From contig NZ_VKAC01000011.1 of assembly GCF_008041935.1 (NCBI RefSeq), positions 124,001 to 188,000 on the forward strand: 64,000 nt of DNA. Reading direction: 5' to 3'. Positions within the stretch are counted from its first letter, which is position 1. The number at the start of each line of letters is the position of its first letter. Under the pieces are notes generated by a model. It did no database searches, was not told where the DNA came from, and saw nothing but the letters and a program-made list of their open reading frames with translations. Origin of the DNA: Quadrisphaera setariae. Lineage in GTDB: Bacteria > Actinomycetota > Actinomycetes > Actinomycetales > Quadrisphaeraceae. This document shows positions 1 through 9,246 of the stretch, in pieces. Both the position numbers and the translations under genes were made by a program.

Positions 1-238
1 GGTCGGCGTCGCCGGGGGCGAACAGGCCCTGCTCCTCGTAGGTGCGGGCCTCGGTCAGCAGGCGCTCGAGCTGGCGGGCCGCCGCCTCCGCGGAGACGTC
101 CGCGAGGACGACGGGCAGCCCGGCGCGGGCCATCGACTGCGCGATGCCCCCGCCCATGTACCCGGCGCCGACCACGGCGGCCGTCTCGATGCGCCGCACC
201 ACGGGTGCGCTGGCTGAGTTGTCGTCGGTGACGCTCAC
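1..238 (-). CDS. 3-hydroxyacyl-CoA dehydrogenase, N-terminal part (cut by window edge)
   Basis: Only the first 79 codons lie in the window; the rest continues beyond base 1. A GTG start at 238 gives a protein whose residues about 18-35 contain the Rossmann NAD-binding signature GAGYMGGGIAQ, followed by a strand ending in LADVSAEAA. This layout is typical of the NAD-binding domain of 3-hydroxyacyl/3-hydroxybutyryl-CoA dehydrogenases in fatty-acid beta-oxidation or butanoate metabolism. The catalytic C-terminal domain is not visible, so related beta-hydroxyacid dehydrogenases cannot be ruled out and the exact substrate is unknown. Confidence 0.75.
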   Translation of the reverse strand, partial: MSVTDDNSASAPVVRRIETAAVVGAGYMGGGIAQSMARAGLPVVLADVSAEAAARQLERLLTEARTYEEQGLFAPGDAD

Positions 239-308
239 GGCACCAGCCTGCCGGGCCCGGTCCCCGACCGCACGGTAGGGGTCGGCCGCAGGGCGCCGGG
301 AGGTGCCG

Positions 309-2303
309 TCAGCGCGTGCGCGCCGCCAGCACGGCGACGTCGTCAGCGCCGCCGCCGCCCACCAGCTCGGCGATGACGGCGTCGAGCAGCTCCGGCAGCG
401 GCAGGTGCGCGACCTCGGCGAGCGCGTCCGCGAGCCGCTGGACGCCCTCGCCCAGGTCGCTGTCGCGCCGCTCGACCAGGCCGTCGGTGTAGAGCAGCAG
501 GGTGGACCCGGCGGGCAGGTCCACCTCGGCCTCGCTGCGCGGGCTGCCCGGGGCCAGGCCCAGCAGCAGGTCCGCCTCGTGCCCGTCCAGCGCCACGACG
601 CCGGAACCGGGGACGGCGAGCAGCGCTGGCAGGTGGCCGGCGCTGCTCCAGCGCATGCGCAGGTCCCCCGCGCCGTGGCCGTCGTCGGCGAGGCGGATCG
701 CCAGGACGGTGGCGAGGACGTCGGCGCCGAGGACGTCGAGGGTGCCGTCCAGGCGGGCGAGCAGCTGGGCCGGGGAGTCCTCCGTGGCCACGGCGAGGGT
801 GCGCAGCGCGCTGCGCACCTGGCCCATGGCCGCGGCGGCGCCGATGTCGTGGCCGGTGACGTCACCGATGACGAGCAGGGTGGAGCCGTCGGGGTGGAGC
901 AGCGCGTCGTACCAGTCGCCACCCACCTGGTGGCCCGCGGCGGCGGGCGCGTACCGGGCGGCGAGCTCCAGGTGGGGCAGGTCGGGCAGCTCGGTGAGCA
1001 TGGCGCGCTGCAGCGTCCGAGCGGCCTCCCGCTCGGCGCGCAGCGACAGGCAGCGCTGGACGGCGTGGGCCGCGGCCTCCGCGAGGGAGGCCACCAGCTC
1101 GCGCTCGGCCGGCAGCAGCGCACGGGCGGAGCCCCAGGCGACGGTCAGCACGCCCAGGCACTGCCCGTCGACCAGCAGCGGGGCGTGCACAGCGGCCTCC
1201 ACGCCGGCCAGCACGGGTGCCGCTGAGGAGGCGGTCGCCGCGGCGGTGGCGGCGTCGGGCGTGAAGACCACGCGCGCCTCCCGCGCGGCCAGCAGCGCGC
1301 CCTCGGGCACGTCGAGCGGTTCGGCCGGGCTCGCGCCGTCGTCGTCCTGCTCCGTCCCGGCCTCGCGGTCGGAGGCCACGTAGCGCAGCGCGCCGGAGCC
1401 GCGCTCGTGCAGGGCGACGGCCGTCAGCTGCGCCTCCAGGCCCGTCCGCACTCCGGCGACGACGCTGGCCGCGACGTCCTCCACCTCGCGCGCGCGGGAG
1501 ACGGCCTGGCTGAGGTCGAGCAGGAGGCGGCTGCGCGCGGCGGCCACCTCCGCGTCGCGGCGCAGGCCCACGGCGCGCATCTGCGCGGTGGTGGCCTCGT
1601 CGCGGGCGCTCTCGGCGGCCGCCCGCACCTCGGCGGCGTCGGACAGGGCCCGGCGCAGCTGCAGCTCCGCGGAGCACGCGGCGGCGAGGTCGGCGAGGAG
1701 GGCCACCTCGCGGCGGGTCCAGTCACGGGGCTCGGCGGACAGCGCGGCGAGCGCGCCGACGGCCTCGCCGCGGGCGTCCCGCAGCGGGGCGCCGAGGTAG
1801 CCGACGGCGCCGAGCTCGGTGACCACGGCGTCGTCGCGCAGGTCGGGGTCCTCGCGGGCGTCGCGCACGGCGAGCGGCTGGCCGCTGGCCACCACCTGCT
1901 GGCAGGAGGAGCGGGACAGGTCCGCGAGGCGCGTGGTCTGCCACGGCTCGGGCAGGCCGACGGCGCCGGGGAAGAGCTGCAGGCGCCGGGAGACCAGGCT
2001 GACGACGGCGGCGGGCACGCCCAGGACCGAGCACACCAGGCGGGCGTGCCGGTCGAGGGCGCCGTCGCGGCCACCGGCTCCCCCGCCGGCGGGGGCGGCG
2101 GCGGTGAGGTCGAGGGGTGGCGCCGGCAGCGCGGCGGGCTGGACGGGGGCCGCGGGCGTGGTCAGCACCTCCACGCGCTCCACCAGGGGGGTCTCGGGCA
2201 GCACCAGGGCGCCCTCGGCTGCGCCGAGGGCCTCGACCTGCTCGCCTGCGGAGGGGCCGCGCTGCGGAACCACCGCGGGCGAGGTCCCCCTGCTCGCCCC
2301 CAC
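309..2303 (-). CDS. GAF-domain PP2C (SpoIIE/RsbU-type) protein phosphatase
   Basis: A 664-residue cytosolic protein. A first GAF domain (about residues 75-205) and a second (about 260-410) precede a C-terminal PP2C/SpoIIE phosphatase domain (about 430-664). The metal-binding motifs are intact: GGDWYD, GDVTGHD, YTDGLVE and a late ADDVAV. Such enzymes dephosphorylate STAS anti-sigma antagonists and release sigma factors in stress responses. An RsbW-like kinase lies divergently at 2548 and a second phosphatase of similar length lies at 4685, so this looks like a partner-switching locus, although no STAS gene is adjacent. The start is a GTG at 2303 without a convincing ribosome site; another GTG ten codons later is possible. 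The signals sensed by the GAF domains are unknown. Confidence 0.9.
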   Translation of the reverse strand: MGASRGTSPAVVPQRGPSAGEQVEALGAAEGALVLPETPLVERVEVLTTPAAPVQPAALPAPPLDLTAAAPAGGGAGGRDGALDRHARLVCSVLGVPAAVVSLVSRRLQLFPGAVGLPEPWQTTRLADLSRSSCQQVVASGQPLAVRDAREDPDLRDDAVVTELGAVGYLGAPLRDARGEAVGALAALSAEPRDWTRREVALLADLAAACSAELQLRRALSDAAEVRAAAESARDEATTAQMRAVGLRRDAEVAAARSRLLLDLSQAVSRAREVEDVAASVVAGVRTGLEAQLTAVALHERGSGALRYVASDREAGTEQDDDGASPAEPLDVPEGALLAAREARVVFTPDAATAAATASSAAPVLAGVEAAVHAPLLVDGQCLGVLTVAWGSARALLPAERELVASLAEAAAHAVQRCLSLRAEREAARTLQRAMLTELPDLPHLELAARYAPAAAGHQVGGDWYDALLHPDGSTLLVIGDVTGHDIGAAAAMGQVRSALRTLAVATEDSPAQLLARLDGTLDVLGADVLATVLAIRLADDGHGAGDLRMRWSSAGHLPALLAVPGSGVVALDGHEADLLLGLAPGSPRSEAEVDLPAGSTLLLYTDGLVERRDSDLGEGVQRLADALAEVAHLPLPELLDAVIAELVGGGGADDVAVLAARTR

Positions 2304-2429
2304 GCGTCAAGGATGCCCCACAGGAGGGGTCCGCGAGGTCGGTTCTGGGGAGCCGGTGCGCCGCCGGCGCCCCCCGGCGGGTCCGACCGGGTGGCCGGCC
2401 GGGTGGGCCGACGGTGGCGCGGCCAGCGG

Positions 2430-2506
2430 TCTGGACCGGCGGAGCAGGCCGAACCGGTCCAGACTCGGGGGTGTGCTCCCGTCGCGGGCCCGGCAACCGG
2501 TCCAGA
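2430..2506. repeat. Three copies of a CCGGTCCAGA element
   Basis: Within the 244-base gap between divergent genes, AACCGGTCCAGA occurs at 2452-2463 and exactly again at 2495-2506, 43 bases apart. The inverted core TCTGGACCGG lies at 2430-2439. The third copy ends about 40 bases before the start of the RsbW-like gene at 2548. This arrangement is compatible with a multi-site operator serving one or both genes, but no regulator can be named. The rest of the gap shows nothing recognisable. Confidence 0.5.
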
Positions 2507-2547
2507 GCGCTGTGGTGCGAGTGGTGCGAGACCCCTGAGGAGCTGCG

Positions 2548-3006
2548 GTGTGCGAGGTGACGGCGGCGGCCAGCACGACCCTGCCCTCGGACACGAGCGC
2601 GCCGCGCCTGGCGCGGGTGTTCCTGCGCACCGCCCGCTGCCCCCAGCACCACTCCACCGTGCTGGACGACGCCGAGCTGCTGACCTCCGAGCTGGTGACC
2701 AACGCCGTGGTCCACGGTGCGCCGCCGGTGACCCTGGCGGTGGAGTGCGACACCTCCAGCGGGATGCGGGTGCGCGTCACCGACGGCAGCTCCCGCCAGC
2801 CGCTGCCGCGCGCGGCGCGCCCCGCGGACGTCGACGGGCGCGGCATGGCCCTGGTGGACCTGCTGTCCGCCGCGTGGGGCGCGGAGCCCACCGAGCACGG
2901 CAAGGAGGTCTGGTTCCTGCTGCGCCGCAGCCCGCAGAGCGCCCCCCTCGGCGGCTCGCAGGGCCGCTCCGCCCGCGACGAGGCCGCGCAGCGCTGGGGG
3001 CCCTGA
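2548..3006 (+). CDS. RsbW-like ATP-binding protein (anti-sigma factor kinase family)
   Basis: A 152-residue single-domain HATPase (GHKL) protein. Residues 45-57 carry the N-box (SELVTNAVVHG), D79-G80 is a G1-like DG motif, and 97-103 is the glycine-rich GRGMALV lid. This is the layout of RsbW/SpoIIAB-like kinases, which bind sigma factors or phosphorylate STAS antagonists; actinobacteria have many copies with unknown partners. The GTG start follows TGAGGAG at a good distance. The position between two PP2C phosphatases supports a role in partner switching. The C-terminal 25 residues are charged and probably disordered. The substrate is unknown. Confidence 0.85.
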   Translation: MCEVTAAASTTLPSDTSAPRLARVFLRTARCPQHHSTVLDDAELLTSELVTNAVVHGAPPVTLAVECDTSSGMRVRVTDGSSRQPLPRAARPADVDGRGMALVDLLSAAWGAEPTEHGKEVWFLLRRSPQSAPLGGSQGRSARDEAAQRWGP

Positions 3007-3183
3007 GGGCTCACGACCCGCGGCGACCGCCTGCGACGTGCGCCACAGCCCCGCCGGGGCGCGTCGACCGCGCGGCCCGGAGAGCGGGATGATGGGAGGT
3101 GGCTCGCGCGAGCGGGCCGGAGTGCACCACCGACGTCGACCGACGTCCTCACCGAGGAGGCAGCGCTGAGCGCCCAGGAGTCC

Positions 3184-4677
3184 GTGGTCAACAACGCCCG
3201 TGCAGCCAGCGCCGCGCCCGACGTCGTCATGGTCGGCGGCGGCATCATGAGCGCCACGCTCGCCGCGCTGCTGGGGCTCGTGCAGCCGGACTGGTCCGTC
3301 GTCGTCCTGGAGTCGGGGCCGTCGGTGGGGCTGGAGAGCTCCGACCCGTGGAACAACGCCGGCACCGGCCACGCGGCGCTGTGCGAGCTGAACTACACCC
3401 CGGCGGGCCCCGACGGCCGGGTCGACCCGGCCAAGGCCGTGGGGATCAACGAGCAGTTCCAGGTCTCCCGCCAGCTGTGGTCCTCCCTGGTGCGCGCCGG
3501 GCTCACCGACGACCCGAAGGCGTTCATCACCTCGGTGCCGCACGTCAGCTTCGTCACCGGCGAGGACGGGCAGCGCTACATGCGCGCCCGCTACGAGGCG
3601 CTGAAGGCCCAGCCGCTGTTCTCCGAGCTGGAGCACACCGCGGACCCGTCCGAGCTGGCCGAGTGGGTCCCGCTGGTGATGGCCGGGCGCGACCCGGCGC
3701 AGGAGGTCGCCGCGACCCGCTCCCTGGCCGGCACCGACGTCAACTTCGGCGCCCTCACCGGGCTCCTGCTCGACGCCGCCCAGCGCCGCGGCGTGCACGT
3801 GGCCACCGGCACCCGCGTCACCGGCCTCAAGCGCACCCCGTCGGGGCGCTGGCAGGTGCAGGTGCAGGACGTCGCCACCGGGCACCGCAGCGCGCTGGTC
3901 ACCCGCTTCGTCTTCGTCGGCGCCGGCGGTGGGGCGCTGCCGCTGCTGCAGCACTCCGGCATCAAGGAGATCCGCGGGTTCGGCGGGTTCCCCGTGAGCG
4001 GGCAGTTCCTGCGCACCCGCCGCAAGGACCTCGTCTCCCAGCACCACGCGAAGGTCTACGGCCAGGCCGAGGTCGGGGCCCCGCCGATGTCGGTGCCCCA
4101 CCTCGACCTCCGCTCGGTGGACGGGGAGCAGTCGCTGCTGTTCGGCCCGTACGCGGGCTTCTCGCCGAAGTTCCTCAAGGCGGGGTCGCTGTTCGACCTG
4201 CCGCGCTCGGTCAAGGCCAACAACCTGTCCTCGATGCTGGGCGTGGCCCGCTCGGAGCTGGCGCTCACCAAGTACCTCGTGCAGCAGGTGCTGCAGACGC
4301 GCGGACAGCGCCTGGAGGCGCTGCGCACCTTCTTCCCCGAGGCCGGGGACGGCGACTGGGAGCTCATCACCGCGGGTCAGCGCGTCCAGGTGATCAAGAA
4401 GGACCAGCGCGGCCGCGGCGTCCTGCAGTTCGGCACCGAGCTGGTGACCGGGGCCGACGGCACGATCGCCGGTCTGCTCGGGGCCTCCCCGGGTGCCTCG
4501 ACGGCGGCCTCGGCGATGCTCACCCTGCTCGAGCGGTGCTTCCCCGAGCGCATCGACGCGTGGCGCCCGCTGCTGAGCGACGTCATCCCCTCCTACGGCC
4601 GGAAGCTGTCCGACGACCCCTCCCTGGCGCAGGAGGTGCGTGAGGAGACCGCGCGCACCCTGCACCTGACGGCATGA
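3184..4677 (+). CDS. mqo: Malate:quinone oxidoreductase
   Basis: A 497-residue FAD-dependent membrane-associated enzyme that oxidises L-malate to oxaloacetate and passes electrons to quinone, a TCA-cycle step. The N-terminal dinucleotide-binding motif VVMVGGGIMSATL is at residues 14-26. Family-typical blocks follow: DPWNNAGTGHAALCELNY, VGINEQFQVSR, GFPVSGQFLR and GASPGASTAASAML. Length matches the family. The annotated GTG has AGGAG only about three bases upstream. An in-frame CTG at 3166 lies five bases after a perfect GAGGAGG and would add six residues, so initiation may be at that non-canonical codon. The next gene starts seven bases after the stop. Confidence 0.97.
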   Translation: MVNNARAASAAPDVVMVGGGIMSATLAALLGLVQPDWSVVVLESGPSVGLESSDPWNNAGTGHAALCELNYTPAGPDGRVDPAKAVGINEQFQVSRQLWSSLVRAGLTDDPKAFITSVPHVSFVTGEDGQRYMRARYEALKAQPLFSELEHTADPSELAEWVPLVMAGRDPAQEVAATRSLAGTDVNFGALTGLLLDAAQRRGVHVATGTRVTGLKRTPSGRWQVQVQDVATGHRSALVTRFVFVGAGGGALPLLQHSGIKEIRGFGGFPVSGQFLRTRRKDLVSQHHAKVYGQAEVGAPPMSVPHLDLRSVDGEQSLLFGPYAGFSPKFLKAGSLFDLPRSVKANNLSSMLGVARSELALTKYLVQQVLQTRGQRLEALRTFFPEAGDGDWELITAGQRVQVIKKDQRGRGVLQFGTELVTGADGTIAGLLGASPGASTAASAMLTLLERCFPERIDAWRPLLSDVIPSYGRKLSDDPSLAQEVREETARTLHLTA

Positions 4678-4684
4678 CCTGCTG

Positions 4685-6691
4685 GTGACGCCGGCGGAGG
4701 GGCCGTTCGCCGCGGCTGGCGAGCTGCGCGGCGCCTACGAGGCCGTCGACTGGTCCGCCACGCCCGTGGGGGCGCCCGAGACGTGGTCGACGCCGCTGCG
4801 CACGGCCCTGTCGCTGGCGTTCGCCACGAGCTTCCCGGTGACGCTGCTGTGGGGTCCCCGGTTCGTGCTGCTCTACAACGCCGCGTACGCGCGGATGCTC
4901 CCCGGCAAGCACCCGTGGGGGCTTGGCACACCGTGCGAGGACGTCTTCGGCGAGATCTGGGACCAGATCGGCCCGCTCATGCGCGGGGTGCTCGCCGGTG
5001 ACGGTGCTGTGCGCATGGTCGACCAGGAGCTGTACATCGACCGCCGGGGCTTCCCCGAGGAGTGCTACTTCGACTACTGCTACTCCCCCGTCGCCGGAGA
5101 CGACGGGGCGGTGGAGGGCGTGCTCGACATCGCCGTGGAGACCACCGCCCAGGTGCTGGAGCGGCGTCGCTCGGCGCTGCTGCGGCGCCTGGCGGACCTG
5201 CCGCGCGTGCTGCGCAGCACCGCCGACCTGGCGCGGCTGGCGCTGCCGGTGCTGCGCACCGACCCGGGCGACCTCCCCCTGCTGGAGCTGCTGGTGCCCG
5301 GCGAGGCCCCGCGGCAGCGCGAGGTCCGCCTGCTGGGCCCCCCTCCGCGTGCGGTGGACGAGGCCGTGGTGGTGGGCGCCAGTGCGGCGGGGCGCACCGC
5401 GTGGGTGCGGGTGCCGGGCGTGGGGCCGGCGCACGACCGGCCGCTGCTCGTGGTGGCCCTCTCCCCGGGGCTCGCCGAGGACGAGCACTACCTGGGCTTC
5501 CTGCGGCAGGTCGCGGCGGCCCTGGGTGGTGCTCTGGCGGTGGCCTCCGCCGCCGAGGCCGCGCAGGCGCGGGTGGAGCTCCAGGGCGCCCAGGTGCGCC
5601 GGCTGCTGGGCCTGGTGCGGGTGCTGCAGGAGCTGCCCGAGGCCGCCGACGTGGCCCAGCTGGAGGGCGTGGTGGAGCGCGGGGCGGCCAGGCTGCTCGG
5701 CGCCCGCAGGGCGCAGCTGTCCCTCGGTGCTCCCGACGACGGCGACGGGGTGGCCGTCGCGGCGGCGGAGGCCCGGGGCGCGGTGCACCTCGACGTGGGC
5801 GACCGCCACCTGGGGCTGCTGGAGCTGGCCTGGGCCGACGGGCAGCACCAGACCGAGCTCGCCGAGGAGGACCGGGCGGTGCTGTCGGTGCTGGCCAGCT
5901 CCACCGCCCAGGCCCTGGAGCGGGCCGCTGCCCGCGAGGCGGAGCAGCGCGCCACCGAGGCCGTGCGCGCCATCGCCGAGGAGCTGCAGCGCAGCCTGCT
6001 CACCGAGCCCCCGCCCGTGACGGGGCTCGACCTCGCGGTGCGCTACGTGCCGGCCGCGGAGCACGCGCAGGTGGGCGGGGACTGGTACGACGCCTTCACC
6101 ACTGCCACCGGCGCTCTGCAGCTGGTCATCGGTGACGTCACCGGTCACGACCAGCGCGCCGCCGCGGCCATGGGGCAGCTGCGCAACCTCCTGCGGGGCA
6201 TCGCCCACAGCGGGGTGCGCACGCCGTCGCAGGTGCTCGCCGAGCTCGACGCCGCGCTGCCGCACCTGGGCGTGACGTCACTGGCGACGGCGGTGCTCGG
6301 CTCCCTGTCCCCGGCGGAGCCCGACGGCTCCCGGGAGCTGGTGTGGAGCAGCGCGGGACACCTGCCGCCGCTGCTGCTCGTGCCCGGCGCCGCCCCGCGC
6401 CTGCTCGAGGAGCCCGCCGAGCTGCTGCTGGGCCTGCAGGTCGACACCCGCCGCACCGACCACCGCACGGTGCTGCCCGCCGGGGCGACCGTGCTGCTCT
6501 ACACCGACGGCCTGGTGGAGCGGCGCGGCGTGGACCTCTCCAAGGGGCTGGTGTGGCTCCGCAGCGCGGCCGCCGGCCTGGACGGCGCGAGCCCCGACGA
6601 GGTCTGCGACGCCCTGCTCGACCTCGTCGGCGGCCGCGTGGACGACGACATCGCTCTCGTCGCCGTCCGCCTCGTCGGCCGCCACCTCTGA
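4685..6691 (+). CDS. PAS/GAF-domain PP2C (SpoIIE-type) protein phosphatase
   Basis: A 668-residue protein. An N-terminal PAS-like domain (about 15-155, with LLWGPRFVLLYNAAYARML and CYFDYCYSPV) is followed by a GAF-like region (about 290-420) and a C-terminal PP2C domain (about 430-665). The motifs QVGGDWYDAF, GDVTGHD, YTDGLVERR and DDDIALV retain the metal-binding aspartates. It is a paralogue in the phosphatase domain of the gene at 309-2303 but has a different sensor half, so the two probably answer to different signals. It follows mqo by seven bases without a clear ribosome site, which suggests read-through or coupling. The likely role is dephosphorylation of a STAS-type antagonist; the target is unknown. 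Confidence 0.9.
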   Translation: MTPAEGPFAAAGELRGAYEAVDWSATPVGAPETWSTPLRTALSLAFATSFPVTLLWGPRFVLLYNAAYARMLPGKHPWGLGTPCEDVFGEIWDQIGPLMRGVLAGDGAVRMVDQELYIDRRGFPEECYFDYCYSPVAGDDGAVEGVLDIAVETTAQVLERRRSALLRRLADLPRVLRSTADLARLALPVLRTDPGDLPLLELLVPGEAPRQREVRLLGPPPRAVDEAVVVGASAAGRTAWVRVPGVGPAHDRPLLVVALSPGLAEDEHYLGFLRQVAAALGGALAVASAAEAAQARVELQGAQVRRLLGLVRVLQELPEAADVAQLEGVVERGAARLLGARRAQLSLGAPDDGDGVAVAAAEARGAVHLDVGDRHLGLLELAWADGQHQTELAEEDRAVLSVLASSTAQALERAAAREAEQRATEAVRAIAEELQRSLLTEPPPVTGLDLAVRYVPAAEHAQVGGDWYDAFTTATGALQLVIGDVTGHDQRAAAAMGQLRNLLRGIAHSGVRTPSQVLAELDAALPHLGVTSLATAVLGSLSPAEPDGSRELVWSSAGHLPPLLLVPGAAPRLLEEPAELLLGLQVDTRRTDHRTVLPAGATVLLYTDGLVERRGVDLSKGLVWLRSAAAGLDGASPDEVCDALLDLVGGRVDDDIALVAVRLVGRHL

Positions 6692-6713
6692 CCTGGCCCT
6701 GGTTCGCAGGGGC

Positions 6714-7610
6714 TCAGCGGAGGAGGACGGGCCCCGTGGGGTCGGTGGGGAGGTCACCGCCGGTCACCACGGCCCGCACCTGCATCTCGCGCAGCGCCAC
6801 GCCACCCCGCAGCGAGGTCAGGAAGGCCGTGTCCACGGCGTCACGGCCGGTGCTGATGCGCCACAGCGACGGACGCGGAGCCAGGTGCGTGGCGTCGTGC
6901 ACCTGCCACTGCGCAGCTCCTGCGCCGTCCTCCACCCTGATCTCGGCGACGGCGTGGAAGTCCATCGGGGACAGTCCGGGGGCGTACACGGCGGTCAGGC
7001 GCGCGGGCAGCTCCAGGGCGCGCGCGAGGGTCACCACGAGGTGGGCGTAGTCGCGGCAGACGCCCTGTCCGCGCAGGAGGGTCTGGACCGCCCCGTCGAA
7101 CGGCGTGGAGGAGCCCGAGGTGTAGACGAGCCGGTCAGCCACCCAGGCGGTGATGCGCTCGGCGAGCTCGGCGTCGCCGGTCTGGGCGCGGGTGCCGAAC
7201 TCCGCGGCGGCGAACGCGGTCAGCTCGTCGGAGGGGCAGTACCGGCTGGGCCGGTTGAGCTCGAAGCGCTCCACCAGGTCGACGGGCGAGGGGGCGCCGG
7301 CCGCGTCCGCCGCGGGCGTGAGCCGACCGGCGTACTCGACCACCACGCGGCCCGCGGGAACGCCGGTGAGGACGTGCATGCGCTCACCGCGCTCGCGCGG
7401 ACCGACGGCCACCTCGACGGGCAGGGCGGCCTGCGGCAGCGGACCGTCGGCGTGGGTGACGACGAGCTCGTCCTCCACGGTCGAACCGGGGGTCCGGGCT
7501 GCGGCGACCAGCAGCGACAGGTCCGCCGGGGAGGACAGCTGCAGCTCCAGCCTCGCGAAGACCTCCCTCGTCAGCGCCGAGGAGGTGGGAGTGGGGGCGG
7601 TGGCGGTCAC
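6714..7610 (-). CDS. Transglutaminase-like domain protein
   Basis: A 298-residue protein with an N-terminal beta-rich domain (about 1-110) and a C-terminal transglutaminase/papain-like core. The catalytic triad is visible: C185 in QGVCRDYAH, H219 in MDFHAV and D239 in VHDATHLAPR. No signal peptide or membrane segment is seen. Members of this bacterial family may act as proteases or amide-bond-forming enzymes and often sit near ATP-grasp/alpha-E genes, which are absent here. The GTG start gives a Thr/Ala/Pro-rich leader. The 3' end faces the phosphatase gene at 4685-6691 with 22 bases between the stops. The biological role is unknown. Confidence 0.85.
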   Translation of the reverse strand: MTATAPTPTSSALTREVFARLELQLSSPADLSLLVAAARTPGSTVEDELVVTHADGPLPQAALPVEVAVGPRERGERMHVLTGVPAGRVVVEYAGRLTPAADAAGAPSPVDLVERFELNRPSRYCPSDELTAFAAAEFGTRAQTGDAELAERITAWVADRLVYTSGSSTPFDGAVQTLLRGQGVCRDYAHLVVTLARALELPARLTAVYAPGLSPMDFHAVAEIRVEDGAGAAQWQVHDATHLAPRPSLWRISTGRDAVDTAFLTSLRGGVALREMQVRAVVTGGDLPTDPTGPVLLR

Positions 7611-7671
7611 GGGCGCCCATTCTGGGGGCTCTGACCGCCGCCGCGCCCGCTCGGGCCCCGGCTCGGTGGCC

Positions 7672-9153
7672 TCAGCCGTGGGGGCGGTGGTCCGTGCCGG
7701 GCCGCTCTGCGACCACGGGGTACTCGCCGGTGTAGCCCTCGCGCTCGGCGGCCACGGCCAGCACGCGCCTGCGCACCGCGAACCAGCCGACGATCAGCCC
7801 TGGAACGATGACCACCAGGGTGGCGAGCGTCCAGGTGCCGATGGGGTAGTCGAAGCCGATGAGCACGAGCACCACCGCGAGGAAGACCAGCGTGGCGTAC
7901 CCGGTGTACGGCGCGCCCATCATCTTGAAGCGGGGCCGCTCCACCACGCCCTGCTTCGACAGGCTGAACAGCCGCAGCTGGCACAGGACGATGGTCCCCC
8001 AGGCCGCCACGATGCCCAGCGCCGACATGTTGAGGACGATCTCGAAGGCCTGCCCCGGGACGACCGCGTTGAGGCCCACCCCGAGCAGGGTGATGACGCC
8101 GGTCAGCGCGATGCCGCCGAACGGCACGCCGTTGCGCGTCATCTTGCCGGTGAACTTCGGCGCGGACCCCGCCACCGACATCGACCGCAGGATGCGCCCG
8201 GTGGAGTACAGACCGGCGTTGAGGCTGCTGAGCGCGGCGGTGAGCACGATGACGTTCATGATGTCACCGGCGGCGGGCACGCCGATGCGCGAGAAGAACG
8301 AGACGAACGGGCTCTCGCCGTCCTTGTAGGCGGTGTAGGGCAGCAGCAGGCCCAGCAGCACCAGCGAGCCCACGTAGAACAGCGCGATGCGGAAGATCAC
8401 GGCGTTGATGGCCTTGGGCATGATCTTCTCGGGGTTCTCGGTCTCACCGGCGGTGGTGCCGACCAGCTCCACCGCGGCGTAGGCGAAGACCACGCCCGAG
8501 GTGACCAGCACCAGCGGCAGCAGGCCGGTGGGGAACAGGCCGCCGTTGTCGGCGATGACCGACGGGCCCGTGGTCTCGCCGTCCACCGTGAAGCGGCCCA
8601 GGAGGAACACCAGGCCGATGACGATGAACGCGCTCAGCGCGATGACCTTGAGCAGCGCCGCCCAGAACTCCAGCTCGCCGAAGAGCTTGACCGAGATGAG
8701 GTTCATCGACAGCACCACGACCAGCGCCACCAGCGCGATCACCCACTGGGGCACCACCTCGGTGGCGCCCCAGTAGTGGACGTACAGCGCGATGGCGGTG
8801 ACGTCGACGATGGAGGTCATCGCCCAGTTGAGGAAGTACATCCACCCCGCCACGAAGGCGAAGCGCTCGCCGTAGAACTCGCGGGCGTAGGAGACGAACG
8901 ACCCCGAGGACGGACGGTGGAGCACCAGCTCGCCGAGCGCCCTCAGGATGAGGAAGACGAACACGCCGCAGATCGCGTAGACGAGGAACAGGCCGGGGCC
9001 GGCGTTGGCGAGCCGCCCGCCGGCGCCCAGGAACAGGCCGGTGCCGATGGCCCCGCCGATGGCGATCATCTGGATCTGCCGCGGCTTGAGGCCCTTGTGG
9101 TAACCCTCGTCCTCGGCGGTCAGGTCCGCCTGGCTGCGCGTCTGGGAGCTCAC
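7672..9153 (-). CDS. Amino acid permease, APC superfamily (AnsP/GabP-like)
   Basis: A 493-residue integral membrane protein with about 12 hydrophobic helices. After a charged leader, the family signature [16 protein letters not shown] (about residues 30-45) forms the unwound substrate-binding helix 1. Helix 3 carries [18 protein letters not shown], and a [16 protein letters not shown] block occurs near the middle. These match amino acid:proton symporters of the AAT family; similarity in these blocks is closest to asparagine or aromatic/GABA permeases, but the substrate cannot be fixed by eye. The GTG start is preceded by GAGGAGGTGGAG. No catabolic gene is adjacent, so it is probably a single-gene unit. 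Confidence 0.92.
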   Translation of the reverse strand: MSSQTRSQADLTAEDEGYHKGLKPRQIQMIAIGGAIGTGLFLGAGGRLANAGPGLFLVYAICGVFVFLILRALGELVLHRPSSGSFVSYAREFYGERFAFVAGWMYFLNWAMTSIVDVTAIALYVHYWGATEVVPQWVIALVALVVVLSMNLISVKLFGELEFWAALLKVIALSAFIVIGLVFLLGRFTVDGETTGPSVIADNGGLFPTGLLPLVLVTSGVVFAYAAVELVGTTAGETENPEKIMPKAINAVIFRIALFYVGSLVLLGLLLPYTAYKDGESPFVSFFSRIGVPAAGDIMNVIVLTAALSSLNAGLYSTGRILRSMSVAGSAPKFTGKMTRNGVPFGGIALTGVITLLGVGLNAVVPGQAFEIVLNMSALGIVAAWGTIVLCQLRLFSLSKQGVVERPRFKMMGAPYTGYATLVFLAVVLVLIGFDYPIGTWTLATLVVIVPGLIVGWFAVRRRVLAVAAEREGYTGEYPVVAERPGTDHRPHG

Positions 9154-9246
9154 AGGGCTCCACCTCCTCGTGTTCGGCCGGGGCGACCCTAGGTGCCTGG
9201 GCGCACCTGTGCGCGACGAGGGTGTGTCGGCGGCGTGACACGCGCC

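Noticed and set aside
1723-4665. A 980-codon open frame on the minus strand
   Set aside because: Spans the kinase gene and mqo in antisense; low-complexity translation without motifs.
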